Origin: an uncultured Christensenella sp.
GTDB taxonomy: Bacteria; Bacillota; Clostridia; Christensenellales; UBA1242
DNA length: 61,769 nt
Direction of reading: 5' to 3'
Assembly: GCA_949294455.1 (NCBI GenBank)
Contig: CASFHD010000004.1
Coordinates: 1-61,769 of the forward strand
The position numbers were made by a program, and so were the translations under genes. The notes below the pieces were generated by a model. The model made no database searches and was not told where the DNA came from. It worked only from the letters and a program-made list of their open reading frames with translations. Numbering within the stretch: the first letter of the stretch is position 1; every line of letters starts with the position of its first letter. Positions 45,501-60,500 of the stretch are shown piece by piece.

Positions 45501-48500
45501 AAAATTTATCTAGAATTAGATTTGTTTTGACAACTACCGAGTTTGGTAAAAAGTTAGATGAGAGATTTATTGATACTGAAGTTTTAGAAGGTGTGAGAGT
45601 TGAAAATATTTTACTGAATGGTGTAGATTATAAAATTGTATCTGAAAATGGTGTAAATAAAATCAGATATAGCGAATACATTAATCTAAACGAATCTAAA
45701 TCTTTTGAAGCATTAATCAGTAATATTGATTATGCAACTTATCCAATTTTAGGTTATACTATTCAAGAATATGATGGTTCAGATTATATTAAGTTTGGTT
45801 ACACTTCAGAACAACTTGAAAAATACATTGCTGTTGATGGCTCGAATTATACAATAAATACTGTTGATAATGAAACTGGTGAGATTTTAGGTGGCGGTAT
45901 ATTTGTACTTACTATTGGAAGTCTTGATAGTTTTGATGGAAGTGTTTATAAAAACGCTGTACAAATTTATATTTATATTTCCGATGGAGTAAATCTTCCA
46001 TATTTTGTAGATAGTTTAGATGATTTGAAAAATATTTCAGTCGCTTCTGATAAAACATTCGCTTTAATTAAAGATATTGATGCAAGCGAACTTGACTCTC
46101 AAATTTGTGAAGAATTTTCTGGGAATTTGTTGGGCTATGTAAATGATGTTGGAACTAGCACAATAACTCAATATAAAATACACAACTTAAAATTGTCTGA
46201 AAGTTTTATAAGTGCAACTTCTACCGCAAATGGTAGCAGATTGTCGATGGGAATTTTTGGCAGAAATTTAGGTAAAATTTCGTCTATCACATTTGAAATT
46301 TCATCATTTAATGTTGATATTGAAAATCCTACAGAAGTGGTTTCATTGGGCTTGATTTGCGGTGTAAACGAAGCAGATGGAATTATTGAAAATTCTTCAG
46401 TAAAACTTCTTTGTGATGCCTTAATTAATTTACAAGCAGATATTAATACGAGTGATGCTAATATAAGTTTATTCGTGGGCGAAAATTATGGATTGATTTC
46501 TTCTGATTATGGAAAAATTATTGATTCTAATAATTATCAATTTGTTGTAAATTACTATAATCAAGCGGGTGAAACAAGAGGAATCAACATTTCAACAGGC
46601 GCTTTGGCGGGAGTTAATGCAGGCAGTATTTTAGGAGCGTATGATTATACTTCTTCTATTAAAGGGTCAGTGTATTCTTTAATTAATTTACAAGCAAACA
46701 TTAAAGTATCTTCTTATTCTGGCAGTATCTCAAATGTCGGAAATAATGTTGACCTCGCTAATTTTTATACGGCAGGTGCTGTCGGAATTAACTCTGGAAA
46801 AATCTCAAATATTTGTGCAAATGTTGTTGCAAATTCGTATGACTTTGTAGGCGGATTTATCGGTGTAAACGAAGGAGTAGAATCTGAAGCGTTTAATCTG
46901 TATCTTTTAGGTGCACAATTAACTTCTTTAAACAGTTCAGACAGTTTCGTTGGTGGAATTGCAGGAAAAATTTCATCAGTGCAAAACTTTGAAAACAACA
47001 GGGTGCAATTATTAAAAATAAATGGTCAAAATTCATTTATTCAAGGAGCACTAAATGTTGGTGGTATTGCTGGATTATTGGAAAACGGAAACATAAATTT
47101 CTGCTATGTTGAAAGATTTTATTCTGACACTTATAAAAATACTGATGACTCTATTAATTTAGTAGGAGAAAATTATAAATATTCTATTAGAAATTTATCA
47201 GGCTTTGTTGCAAATTTAGCTGGTATTGCAAATGGTTCTAACAATATAACTAATTCATTTATAAATACTAGTTTCTATACTGACAATGCATCAAATATAA
47301 AAACTATTCCAGATGGCTCAAATTACTCAATTTCAAAAGTTTACTATTCTGGAAATTTACCAAATGTCGATTTAAATGGTGCTTATTATACATTTGAAAG
47401 TATAGAGATAAATAGTTTAACTAGTTCGTTTGACAGCAAAAATTATTCGGGGGTAATTGATAGTTTTGTTACTCAATCAAATTCGGATAATATTATTCAA
47501 ATACATTTGAATGCGAATAATGGTCTTCCTATTATCGCATACGAGTTTGATGGAAATATAACTTATACAAACACAGTTGTTCCAACTAGTGCTAGCGCTG
47601 TAACAAATGATGATAAATTGTTTAAAGAAAACTTGCAAGACAACAGTTTGGTGGAAGAAATAAAAAATTCTAACTTGTTGTATAATGAAAATCATTTTAC
47701 AGGAATTAAGTTGCAAGACAGTGAAGCAGTATTATTCTATTATGAAAGTGATGAAATTTATAACGAAAATGCAGGTTTTGTAAAAGTTCAAAACGAACTA
47801 AATAAATATTATTTAGTGGTAGATGACTCTTTGATTTTGTGGAAAACTGAACCTGATGGCGCTAGTCTATCTTATGAAGTAAATATTTTAAGCGGTGAAA
47901 ATGTAGCAGATTTAGGCATTGATGAATTAGGAAATTATTATATTGTTTTGAAAAGAACAGGAGATGTTGTTCTTGAAATATCATCAATATTTAATGAAGA
48001 TATAAAATCTACTTTTATAGTACATTCAAGTTGCGGATTTACAAATCTTGATTTGTCATTGAACAATGATAATGAACCTATCAGTACTAATAATGAAAGA
48101 GTTGTTTTATATGTCAATCAAACTAAAAATTTAAAACCATTTATTGAAAATGTTTATAATAATTTTAAATTTAATTCAATAGAGTTTAATAATTTGAAAT
48201 TAAAAATTTATGCAGGCAATAATGTTGAGATAACAGGTAACGAGTTTGATTATTATAATTTTGATGATATTATAGGATTTACGGGAGTTAATTTTTACGA
48301 AGACGGGCAATATAAAGATTTCTCAATTATAGTTGAATACTATTACCTTGAAGACGGTAATTATTATTACTTATGTTCAAAGGAAATTGATTTTAGAACA
48401 TATAAAACTGCAATTTCGATAGAACTTGATGTAAATAAATTTGAAACTGAACCTAGCGAAGTGGTAGATTTTGTCGTTAATTTTAACACTTATTATGCAG

Positions 48501-51500
48501 TTGATGAATCAAGTTATTTATACTTAGATAATCAACTAGAAAATGGAGAAATTTCGTATTCTAGTGATGCATTAATATTGTCTATAATGGGCTCAACTGA
48601 TAAAGATAATGAACTAATTTTTGAAATCTTACAAAAGACTAACAAAAGTTCAGTTTATGATGTATTTGAAGTTGATTATACTGTGAGTAAACTTGGTTTT
48701 ACATACTCTTATCAAATATCTTTATCACTTGTTGATGATTTTAAAATTAGATATTTAGTTGACCAAATAAGTTTCAAATTAATGTTTAGAGCACTGACAG
48801 ATGAAGATGTTAAAAATGATAATTTAACTATTGTTTATAGTCCTGAAAATCTTTCAACTGTTAGAATTGAACATTATTCTAGCGGAACTATTGTTACTAA
48901 TTCTAATGCAAACAACAAAGTTGAATACATTAGTGGTACAACACAATCAAATGTTATTGTGCCAGGAAATAGTGGATTATTAAAATTTTATATCGAACCT
49001 AGTTATTCACTTGTTAACGATTTGGTTTTAAGGGCAAGTTATGGTCAAATTAGCGGTCAAAGAATTACCTTCCAACAAATGATTTATGACGGAACTAAAT
49101 ATATTTCTCTTAGCCATTCATCAAATTACGGTTTTATGTCAAACGGTAGTTATAGGCTTGAAAAAATATCATCTTATGATTCAACAACTAATTCTTATTC
49201 ATATAATGGTGTTATTTATGTTAGAACAATCTTAAATGATGCTGAAGGTAATAATGAATTATATGATATTTACTTAGATATTTATAAATCTAATATATAT
49301 GGTAATGGAAGTGCAGATGAAACGCTAACTAAAACTTTAATTTCACAATATTTACCAGGTGTTTATATTAGCGTTAGTGAAAATTCTTTATATACCTCTA
49401 TAGACGGCAATAACTATTACATTTTGCAAAGAGGTGCAGGTGCTAATTCTAATAATGCTTCATATATAGATGTGGCAGTTGTAGGATATGAACTTATAGG
49501 TCTTCCAAATTATCAAATAATTGGTGATAATATTTATGATAAAGTTTATCTTGTACAATCACAAGAAGCAGTTTACGATGAAACAAGTGGTAGATATAAC
49601 ATTAGATATTCTGTATTTGTAAGAAGTGATTTATTTGAAAAGTTTTCTATTAAATTTTCAATGGAACTTGTAAAAGACGGAATTACATATACTCAAGAAA
49701 AATTAGTAAACTTCATTACAACAGATTATATATTAGATTCAATAAATGTAACGAATTTGCACTCTACAATAAATTCAAGTTCTACTCTATTTATGAATTT
49801 AAATTCATTGAATGGAGAAATTGACCTTAATGAATTTTTAATAGATAATCAGGGTGTTATAGATGACAATAAAGTTATAAACTTTTTAAAGAATTTTAGA
49901 TTGTCAAACGGAGATTTATCTAATTATTATGTGCCTCAAAGTCAGTTGCAGTCGGCTTTGACTGATCCTAATAATGCAAATAAAGAGTTTTTAATCTATT
50001 ATGACAGCATTTCAAAAACATTTAGAATTTATGGTAGAATGATATCTAATTTCTCTGTAACTGTAGAAGTCCCATACACTTTCAAATTTGCAGATGATTT
50101 TAAAAATTATGTTGAATTGTCGTTTGATGTCTCTGGATTATCTTCATACTATGTGGCTGAAACGAATTTTAATATAACAATCTCTACAAGCACAGATGAA
50201 AATCAACCACGCGCAATTTATAACGCAGAACAATTTATGAATATGAATGCTGGTGGCGATTATATCTTGATGGAAGATATAAATCTCTATGGTTACAGTC
50301 CTATTAGTTTTAACGATAGCAACGTTATTTTCAGTTTAGATGGAAATAATAAAGTTATCAATATTTACTCATTTGATGTGAGCGGTAAAACTAATATAGG
50401 TCTATTTGAAAGTTTAGGTCAAAATTCTATACTTAAAAATGTTACTGTGAATATCGCAAATCTTCAAACTGTTAATATGTCTGGGGTCAATTCATTTAAC
50501 TTTGGTCTGTTAGCAGGATCAAATGAAGGTATTATTTACAATTGTGAAGTAATATCGTTTGATCCTAATCAAAATTCGAAAGTTGATTCAGTTATAAATA
50601 TTTTATCACAAGATAGTGTTTCATCAAGTGCGTCACACAATTTGATAGGGTTGTTAGTAGGTGAAAATTTAGGTAATATTATAAATTCACGAGTTGGCTC
50701 TAGTAGTTTTAAAAAAGTAACAGTGAGTGTAAATTCTTTAGGTGCTAACAACACTGTTGAAAATATAATAAGTTGCGGTACTATTACTTTAAATGCAAGG
50801 GGAGTAGTTGCAGGACTTGTCGCTGTAAATAGCGGTATAATATCATCGTGTTATGTAGCGAATACAACGGTTAATAATTTATATGAATTAAATAATTCGT
50901 ACAATATGACGGCGGGATTGGTCGCTGAAAATTCTAATAATGGTAAAATAATTTATTCTTATGTTGAAGGTTTGCAGTCAAGCATTAGTCAAACTTCTTT
51001 AAGGGCAAGCACAAATAAAATATACTCATATATAGGTAGCGTTGGTGCGTTTGTCTATACAAATTCAGGAACAATTTCTGATTGCTATGCAAATATTTTT
51101 GTAGAAAGTAACACTCAATTTGTTTCAGGATTTGCGTATATTAACGAAAATTCAGGCAAAATATTGCAGTCTTATTCGGTGGGAAATATTTCATCAAATT
51201 CTACATCTAATCAGCCATTTATAGGTGCAAATTTAAAAAATGAATTAAATTCATTTGGTGAAATTACAGATTGTTATTATCTCAAATTAGACAGTGATAA
51301 ATTTAGCGTTATAATAGACGGAAGCAAACCAAACGCAGTTGAATTAAATAGCGTAAATATTCAGTCAAGTGATAGTTTTAATAATTTCTGTTTTATTGAT
51401 GGCATTGAAAATAGTGAACAGGGAGTTTGGACTTTAAAAAATTCAGTCCTTCCTAAACTTGTTAGTGCAAATCAAATTGCAGTTTCTGTAAAATATTTTT

Positions 51501-54500
51501 ATGGAGGTGTTTCTTACTTTGCAGATGATTATGCTTATGGTAGCAGTATAAATCCTTATATAGTTAGAGATGTTGAAGAATTTAATACTTATATTGCTTT
51601 TGATAATGAAACTTCTGCTACTAGTAAATTCTTTAATGGATATATTAGACTTGTCGATGACATAGATTTCACTGGTCTTGATATGGAAACAAGGACTGAA
51701 ATGGATATGCAGGGCGTAATTGATGGTAATGGTATGACTCTATCAGGACTATATATTGGCCCTACACAAACTAGTCAATCTAGTATAGGCTTATTCTCTA
51801 CTATTACAAATGGTGTTGTGAAAAATTTGAACATAGAGTTTGACACAATTGAAGAAGCAAGGGGTTCTAGTTATGTAGGTGGACTTGCAGGTATAATTGA
51901 TGATTCAATTATATTAAATGTTACACTGAGTGGCGAAAACAAAATGCTTACAGGGGATAACTTTGTAGGCGGTCTTGCAGGTTTAGTAAGAGGGGAAAGT
52001 GTATTATTTAACATTTCTTCTAATTTAAGTGTAAAAGCAACAGTTAGAAACTTGGAAAATTATATAAGAAGTGGTGAAAATAATTTTGCTTATGAATATT
52101 TGAATGAAGAAGATTTTAATTATCAAAATTTTGGCTTTAGTTATAGCGGCTATAATACTTACAATGAATATCTTCGAAACTTAAGTTATGCAGGCGGTAT
52201 TGCAGGAGTGCTTGATTTAGACGAAAGTCCATTAAATGAAAATGCTAAACGATTACAAGTTTATGGCAATGTTCAAATTGTGGGCGTCAATGCAGGTGGT
52301 ATTGCAGGCTACACATCTATTGATACAAGTATTAAAAAGGGCTATGTTGAATTAAGTAATGGAAGTTTTGTATTGGGTGTTTATTCTTCTGGTGGTATTG
52401 CAGGAATTAATTATGGCGATATTTATCAGAGTAAAGTTCAGTACTCGGATAATGATAACTTTAGAGAAAGAATTCGAGAATATGAACAAAATCCATCTGA
52501 ATCAAATATTGAAATTTCTAATCAACGAATCGTTGAAAACGCTTACTATCAAGACCAAGTTAGAATTGGCAGTTCGAGTTATTATTCTTTGTTATTGGGT
52601 TCAGTCTATGTAGGTGGTGTTGCTGGTATTAATTTTGCAGGAGAAATTTACAATACATTATCTTCCGTTGTCGTTTATACAGATAGTGAATATTTATCTG
52701 GTTTTGTGGGACTAAATATTGGTGGTAAATTCAATTATGTTTATTCTAATTCTTTAGTTAAGTTGACTGAAAGTAATAGTTTTATGGGCGGAATGTTTGC
52801 GTATATAATGTCCGCTTCTAATAAAAAAATAAATATTGAAAATGGCTCATATTATTCAAATAGTATGAAAGCGTTGGAAGTCTATAACAAATTCTATAAA
52901 AATGTTGATGGAAATGATGATTTATCTGTAGATTTGTATTCAGTTGTTTCTGGTATTGCATATGATAATAAATTGATTTCTTTATTTAATTCTAATCAGT
53001 CAAAATCATACAAAAATTTATTTGTGGGATATATTGATGAAAATGTAGTGTTTGTAAATGATTCTGTTAATAGTTCAACTGATTTAGATACAAATACTTT
53101 CGTAACTGTTTATTATAAGGCTGAACAAAATGTTATAACAAATATTAGTTCGGTTTATAATTTCAATACTTATGATTCAAATCTTTTAAATACTAAAACG
53201 GATAGGTCTAGTGAACAAAAAGCTTTGTTTAGAAGAATGTTCGGGAATTGGCCTATTGAGTATTGGGATATTAATAATCAATCAAAAGAAATTTATTTCC
53301 CACCACTATTAGATAAGTCAATTAATAATTATTATGAAATTTCTAGTTCAGAAGATATGGGATTAATTGGCCTATATCCTGATGCTAACTTTGTAGTAAC
53401 TAACGATATAACTATTTCGGCATACAATTATGTTGCAGATGTCGTGTTTACAGGTAGCATTGTAGGGGTGGAAATTGAAGATGCTTCAGGTGTAAAGAGA
53501 TTACCAAAAATCACTATTGATTTGTCTCTTTCTAACTTTAATGGTGCAAAATCTATTACAGGTGCAGGTTTCTTTAAGCAAACTGAAAACGCTATAATTA
53601 GAAATTTAGATATTGAGTACATTATAAAAGAAGTTAATTCTAATCAGGAATTGCGTCAGTATTTTGGTGGTATCTCATCTATGGATATCGGTTCTAGTTT
53701 TGAAAATCTTTATGTGTCTTTTGAATTTGCTAGCGGAAATTCAGAAATTACGAATGTTAGTTTTGAACAATTCGGTGGATTAATTGCAAATTCAACTGAT
53801 TCGTTTATAACAAGTTGCGTTGTAAATATAGGAAGTAACGAAAACATTCAAGAAATTGATTTTATAAAGGCTGGTAATAATAAAAACGCAAGTTTTGGCG
53901 GTATTGTTGGACACGCAGATAGTTCAATAAAATTAGATGAAAACAATGAAAATTACGATTATGTAATTTTGTCAACTCAAGCAAATTTATATATTGATTT
54001 GCATATTGATGCTATAAATTCGTATGTGGGTGGCGTAGTTGGCGATATAAATAACAAAGTTTATTTGTCAAGCGCTACTGCTTCTGGTAAATTAAATGTT
54101 TATTCAGTTGACAACACTAATTCAAATCAAATTTCAATAGGTGGAATAATCGGATATGCTAAAAATGTTGTGTTTGATAATATTTATATATCGAATTTAA
54201 ACATTTCATTAAATATTAATTCTAATAAGAGTTCTCAATTTGACAAATCTATTGTGGTTGGCGGTATTGTTGGCGAAGCATTAAATATGCAAGGAGAAAA
54301 TTCTTACTCTAAAAATTCTACAATTACAAATAAGGTGTCATCTAATAATTCATATATTTACGGTGGTTTGATAGGAAAAATATCAGCTCAATCTTCACTT
54401 AAAAATTCTGTATCAAATATTGAAATTATTGACGAGTATTCTAAATATCTGACGGCGGGTGGTATCACAGGAAGCAATTCTACTGAAGTGGAATATTTAA

Positions 54501-57500
54501 ATGTATTCAGCAATACTTTGATGTCTTTAAAAACTGTTGATACTGTAGAAGATAGTTTGAACATATTAGTCGGTGGATTAATAGGTAATGTTTTAGGAAA
54601 TACTACTATATCAGATTCAATATCTGCAGGTAGAATAAACCTTGAAACGAACTCTTATCAAAATGTTGGTAAAATCAGTGTTGGTGGAATCATTGGCGTA
54701 ATTGAAAATGGTAAAATTTTAGTAACACGAACTATTACTATTTCAGTAATCTCAACATCTCAAATATCAAAAACTTATAAACAAGTTGATGCAGTCGATG
54801 TGTTTGTTCTAAATCAAGATGCTGTAATAGGTGAAAATTTAACTTCTGATTATAATATTGAAGTTTATTATTCAAGTGATTATACTTTATGCGATTCAAA
54901 TATAGGTTCTAACTATTCTGTAGATGCGCTTTTAAGCAAACAATTTGTTGCATCGTTAGAAGGGTTTACAAACAATTATGTAGGCAATGAAATAGTAAGT
55001 ATTCCTTATATGTCAAGCATTAAAAACTACCTTGTTTTGTCTGATGTTATGAATGAAGAAGGATTATTTGATTTGGGTAGTGCTATGCGTCCTATATCTA
55101 TAAATAATCAAAATAGAACAAATGCAATAACAGATAGTGGCTTTAATTATTATTATTTAAAAGAAAATCTAGACGATAAATTTAATTGTACATTTGCGTT
55201 TGAAGGAATTATTTTAGGTAACAATAAAACTATAAATATTACAAACTTTAATCTATTTAATGGATATATGGCATTAATTCCAGAAATCAGTAATAATAGT
55301 GCAATCTCAAACATTACATTGACTCTAAATAATGACATATCTTTAACACAAAAAACAGGACTATTAGTTGGCGTAAATAATGGTAATATATACTCTTGTT
55401 CAGTTGATTTTGATGGTATTAGTTTAACAAGCGGAAGTGAAACAGCATTTGTAGTGCATACTAATAATGGAAACATTTCTAATAGTTATTCTAGTGCAGA
55501 ATTAAAATCTGGTGTTGGTGCAACCTCTGGTTTTGTTTACTTAAATAACAATGTAATACAAAATTCATATTTCAACGGATATATAGGTGCATTAAATAGT
55601 TCAGGATTTATATTTGATAATGGTGAAAATTCATATCTTGAAAATTGTTATAGTGCAGGTGTAGTTCAAGGCTTAAAACAATTCGGAAATATTGCAGAAG
55701 TTAACACAGTTTGGAAAAATGTTTATTTTGATAAATACGCTACGAATTCATTATCAGAAGAAAACAATACTATTAACATAAAAGGTGTATATTCAGTAAA
55801 TTTAATTACATTAAACAACATTGATTTGGGTGATGAATTTACTGCAAACATTGTTGAAAATACTTCTGATGGGAAATTTAACAACACTTATACTATTAAA
55901 AATTTCGGTTTGAATTTCGGTTATCCTACAATTATAACCACTCAATACATTTTAAAATTAGATGATGAAACAAATAGTTTAAAAATTGTTGAAAACACTT
56001 ACTTTGGAGGAATTGAATCAGTTGTTGTAAAAAATGAGACAATTGATGAAAATGAATCAACTATCATAACAGTTTTAATTAATCATTTGGGAACACTTGA
56101 TAGCGTTAGAATGTATGAAAATAGTGGCAATTTTGCAAATGCTTTCACATACTTAAATACTAAATATGAAATCAATTCAAATAGGTCTATTAAATACAAT
56201 ATAATTTATGATATTTCAGCGACTAGTGATGTGGGCGGATTAAGTGGAAATTGGTTATCACTTGGATTAGAAAATTTGAAAACAGATGCTGGAAATATAA
56301 ATTATAAAGATTATGCATTTAGTTCAAATAATTTCAATTTCACAAAAGATTTGTCAGGCTTTAAATATAGAAAAATCTCTAATGAAATTTCTGCAATTTA
56401 CAATTTATCAGGACAAAGTTTATTCAACAGCATTTCGAATTCAAAAATTAGCAATATTAACTTTGGTGGGACTTCTAACTTTAGTACAGATGCTGGGCTC
56501 ATTGCTACAAATATGATAAGTTCTAGTGAAATTTATAACATTAAAGTTTTAAACAACGCTAGAATTAATTCATCACAAGCAGTTGGTGGTAATTTGGGTG
56601 GACTTGTAGGCAATATGTCAAATGGCTTAATTTATGACATAACCTATTTATCAAATGTAACTATAAGTGCAACTAATGGTTATATAGGTGCTATTGTTGG
56701 TTATATGTCTGGTGGTAATATAGGCAAAGTTGAGGCAAATACTATCTTATCATCAATAAGAATCGAAGATTTGAAATTTGACAATAATCAAAACACTTTA
56801 CACGGCGGTATAGTTGGTTATTTAGAAGATGGCAACATATATTTAGCAGATGATATAAATAAAACTAAAATCAATATAACTGCTGGTAGCAATGTTGGTG
56901 GAATAGCGGGTATTGCAAAAGTTCAAGGCGTCAAAAATGAGTATAGAGATGATGGCAGTTGGTTTGGGTTTAAAATTGAAAATGAATCTATCATTACAAT
57001 CCAAGGTACAGACTCGTTAGGCGGACTTTATGCAAAGGTTGAAGAATTAACTTTCACAAGTAATGTATCAATTAATGCTACATTAAATGGAGTTAGCAAT
57101 GTTGGTGGTATTGTAGGCCGTATTGAAGATAATTCATCAATGACTACCTCTTCAAACATTACAGTTGAATTTACAGGAAGCATAGGATTAAATGGATTTG
57201 CTTCTACATTTAGGGCTAATTTTGGTGGCATTGTAGGTTTACTATCAAATTCAAATTTATCTGCTGGTGAAAGCGGTGCTTTTGTAAACAATGGTAGTGT
57301 TGGTAATCAATATGAATATACATTAGTAAATATCGGCGGTATTGTAGGTCAAGCTAACGGAAGTTCTTCAGTTACAAATGTAACAAATAAAGGTAATATT
57401 TATGGTTTATACAATGTTGGTGGTATTATAGGATTATCAACAGGTGAAGAAAGTGCAAACATCAATGTAGAAATCACCAATGCTATAAATGAAGGCAATG

Positions 57501-60500
57501 TTTATGGCAATTTAGGTTTTACAGACTCTGGAGAAGAAATTGTTTTTGCAACAAATATTGGTGGTATAGTAGGTAGGGCTTACAAATCAATTTTTGTTGA
57601 CACTCAAATGAAAGGTAGAGTTGAATTACTGACAGAATTTAATGGTATCAATACATTAAAATCGGTAAAAAATAATTTTGTTGTCAACAATGCAATATCT
57701 AAACAACTCAATTCAGAATTAGAATCAGGTATCGGTGGTTTTGCAGGTAGTTTGTCAGATGTTCAATTTAGTGAAAATAATTCGATTTTGGGTGAAATTG
57801 ATGCAAGAAATGGTGTAAATGTAGGTGCTATTGCAGGTTATGTTTACGATTTATCAACAAGCATACCTACTATAAATACTATAAATGTAAGTGGTTCGTA
57901 TTATATTGGTGGTTATTTTGGTAAAATTGGCGAAGGAATTAATTTAGAATTAATGACCTTTAGTGGTTCAATTAATATAATGACAACAAATTATTCGGCA
58001 AACTATGTCGGCGGTATAATTGGTTATAGCAAGGTAGATATTTCTGGCTTATATATTGATGACACAACTTCAGGACAAATCAACATATTTAACAAAAATG
58101 TTTCGTATGCTGGAGGTCTAATCGGTTGCTTAGAAGACGCTAATATGGTCAATTTAATTGTAACTGATGATGATGGTCATTATTTGACTACTATTAATAA
58201 TGGTTATGCTGTAAACAAGGTGATTTTTGCAGATTCAGACAACTTAAATTATGGCGGACTTGTTGGTGTATTAAGGCAAACAGATGAAAATATAAATAGT
58301 TTAACTATAGAAGGTGAACATTACTCACAATTTACTGTTGATACAATTGAAGTAACTGGTATTAAAACTACATCTTCTTCAATGAGTTCTAAACAAACTG
58401 ATAATAATTTCATTTTGTCAGCAACTGCTAACTATACATTAAATACAGAGTTCAAAATATCTAATTCTAGCAACTTTACAGAAGATGTTATTAATGGTGG
58501 AAATCCATTCTACAATGGTAAAAATTGGTCAAGTGATTATACTAAATTTAGAAGAATGCAAAGGATTATAGATGATGAAGCGAACGATATTTATTCGCTT
58601 GAAGAAGTATTTAATTTTGAATCAGTCTATGATTATGATGGAACAAATACCACATTAATTTTAGATAGATATAATGCCGACTATATTGGTCAAACTGGCG
58701 ATAGGCAAGATTTAATTAAATATTCAGGTAAAATTTATTCGACCGAAAATATTTCTGAAAAACCTAATACTAGAAATATTTGGTATTATATAAAGGATAG
58801 TTTTAAAAAGTTTGCTAATTCAACTCTTACTGATGTAGATAGAATTAATAATTATACTAATACAGGTAAAGCAAGTTTAATCAATGATTATCTAAATCAA
58901 AATTCATCAATGTCTGGCGTTTTGTCTGCATTAAATTCTAGACAAATTGCATACGACAGTAGCGGTAGAATTCTTGCAACTACTGATAACTATATTGTCC
59001 TAAATGATGCAGAAGGAAATAATTTAGTTTACTATTTCTATTCTACTAGTGAACCTACAGATTTCGGTGAAAATGAAGGAAATTACATTTTAAGAAATGG
59101 TGTATATTACATTTATTCTGGTGCATATATATCAGACGAAAATTCATCTGAATCTAACTTTGTTTCAAATGTTCCTACTGTAAATAGCAGCAATATGCAT
59201 GAACTTTATTATGATGAAAATAAAGTTGTTTATGTTTACGAATTTAGTGAAGACTTTAAAGATTTTGTTTCAGATGACCCAGATGATCAAATTCAAGTTA
59301 ATTCTTATTATACTTTAGACTTGTCAGATGAAAATCAATCAGCATTTGAAGTACAAACATATTGGCAGTATATGGGCGTTTCTAATGAATTCGACTCACT
59401 TGAAACTGCGTTAAATTCTGTTCCAATTTATAAGACTTTATACAATGGTTTATCAGAAAATGAAAAGTTGTATGTTGAAGGGAAAATATTTACATCTAAA
59501 GTATTCTATAGATATTCAGATTCTATAAATAACACAAGACCTTCAAGACAAGTAACTGAAAATATTTATAAAGATTACAATAGTTATCTTGATGGCGAAG
59601 AACCAATTTCTACTTCTACAACTGCACAATATTTGACAACAAGTGATTATTATAAATTGGGTAATTATTATTACATTTACAACAAAACTGATTTAGTTGA
59701 ACAGTATAATAGTTATGAAGAATTGTCAAATGGAAATTATAAAGTAACAACTTATAATTCAGCGACTGAAGGACTAAATAAATATAAATTGTGGTTTGCT
59801 TCTGTTGATAGGTATGGAAAGTTATATAATCAAGATAATGATAGTGCAATAAATATCACCAATCAAATTTTACTGCAATATTTATTTACAGATGAGAGTT
59901 CAAATTATAATTTACCAACAATAAAAATAAATCAATATGTAGGACACGTTCATAATGGTTACGTAGTTGGTGCTCAAAGAACGCCTGTTTTAAAAGATGG
60001 CTATTCAGGTATTTATAGTTATTCAAAGAAAAGCAATAATGGTTTTGTTCAAGTTACACCTGTTGACGACTATGAATATGAACCAATAATTACTTTTGTT
60101 GAAAAATTGGATTATTTAAAATATGGCGAGGGTGAATCACAAATATATACATTGTATTTTGAAACAAGTTCTACCTTTATAAAATATGTTAACAATTCTG
60201 ATATGCTAATTGAAAAGAATGATAGTAAAATAAACACTTATATTAGTGCAACAACTAATGGTACTGATTTGACAATATTCGATGGAAATGGAAATGAAAA
60301 TGTTATAACATTCTATAGGGGTACAGGCATAAATGGTGCTGACCAGTACTCTTTAAATAACTCTTCGGTTATAAACGATATAACAGATAATTTTGTTCAA
60401 CAATATTCAAATTATTATTGCATAAATGATGGTAAAACAATTCCTTTTGTAAGTTCAGACGAAACTGTTTTGACTTTTATTAAAATTTCAGGAAATCGTG

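Noticed and set aside
52359..52613. 84-codon frame inside the giant gene, and other frames opposite or inside large genes
   Set aside because: They lie within strong coding regions in another frame, with no ribosome-binding site or family signal; treated as shadows.
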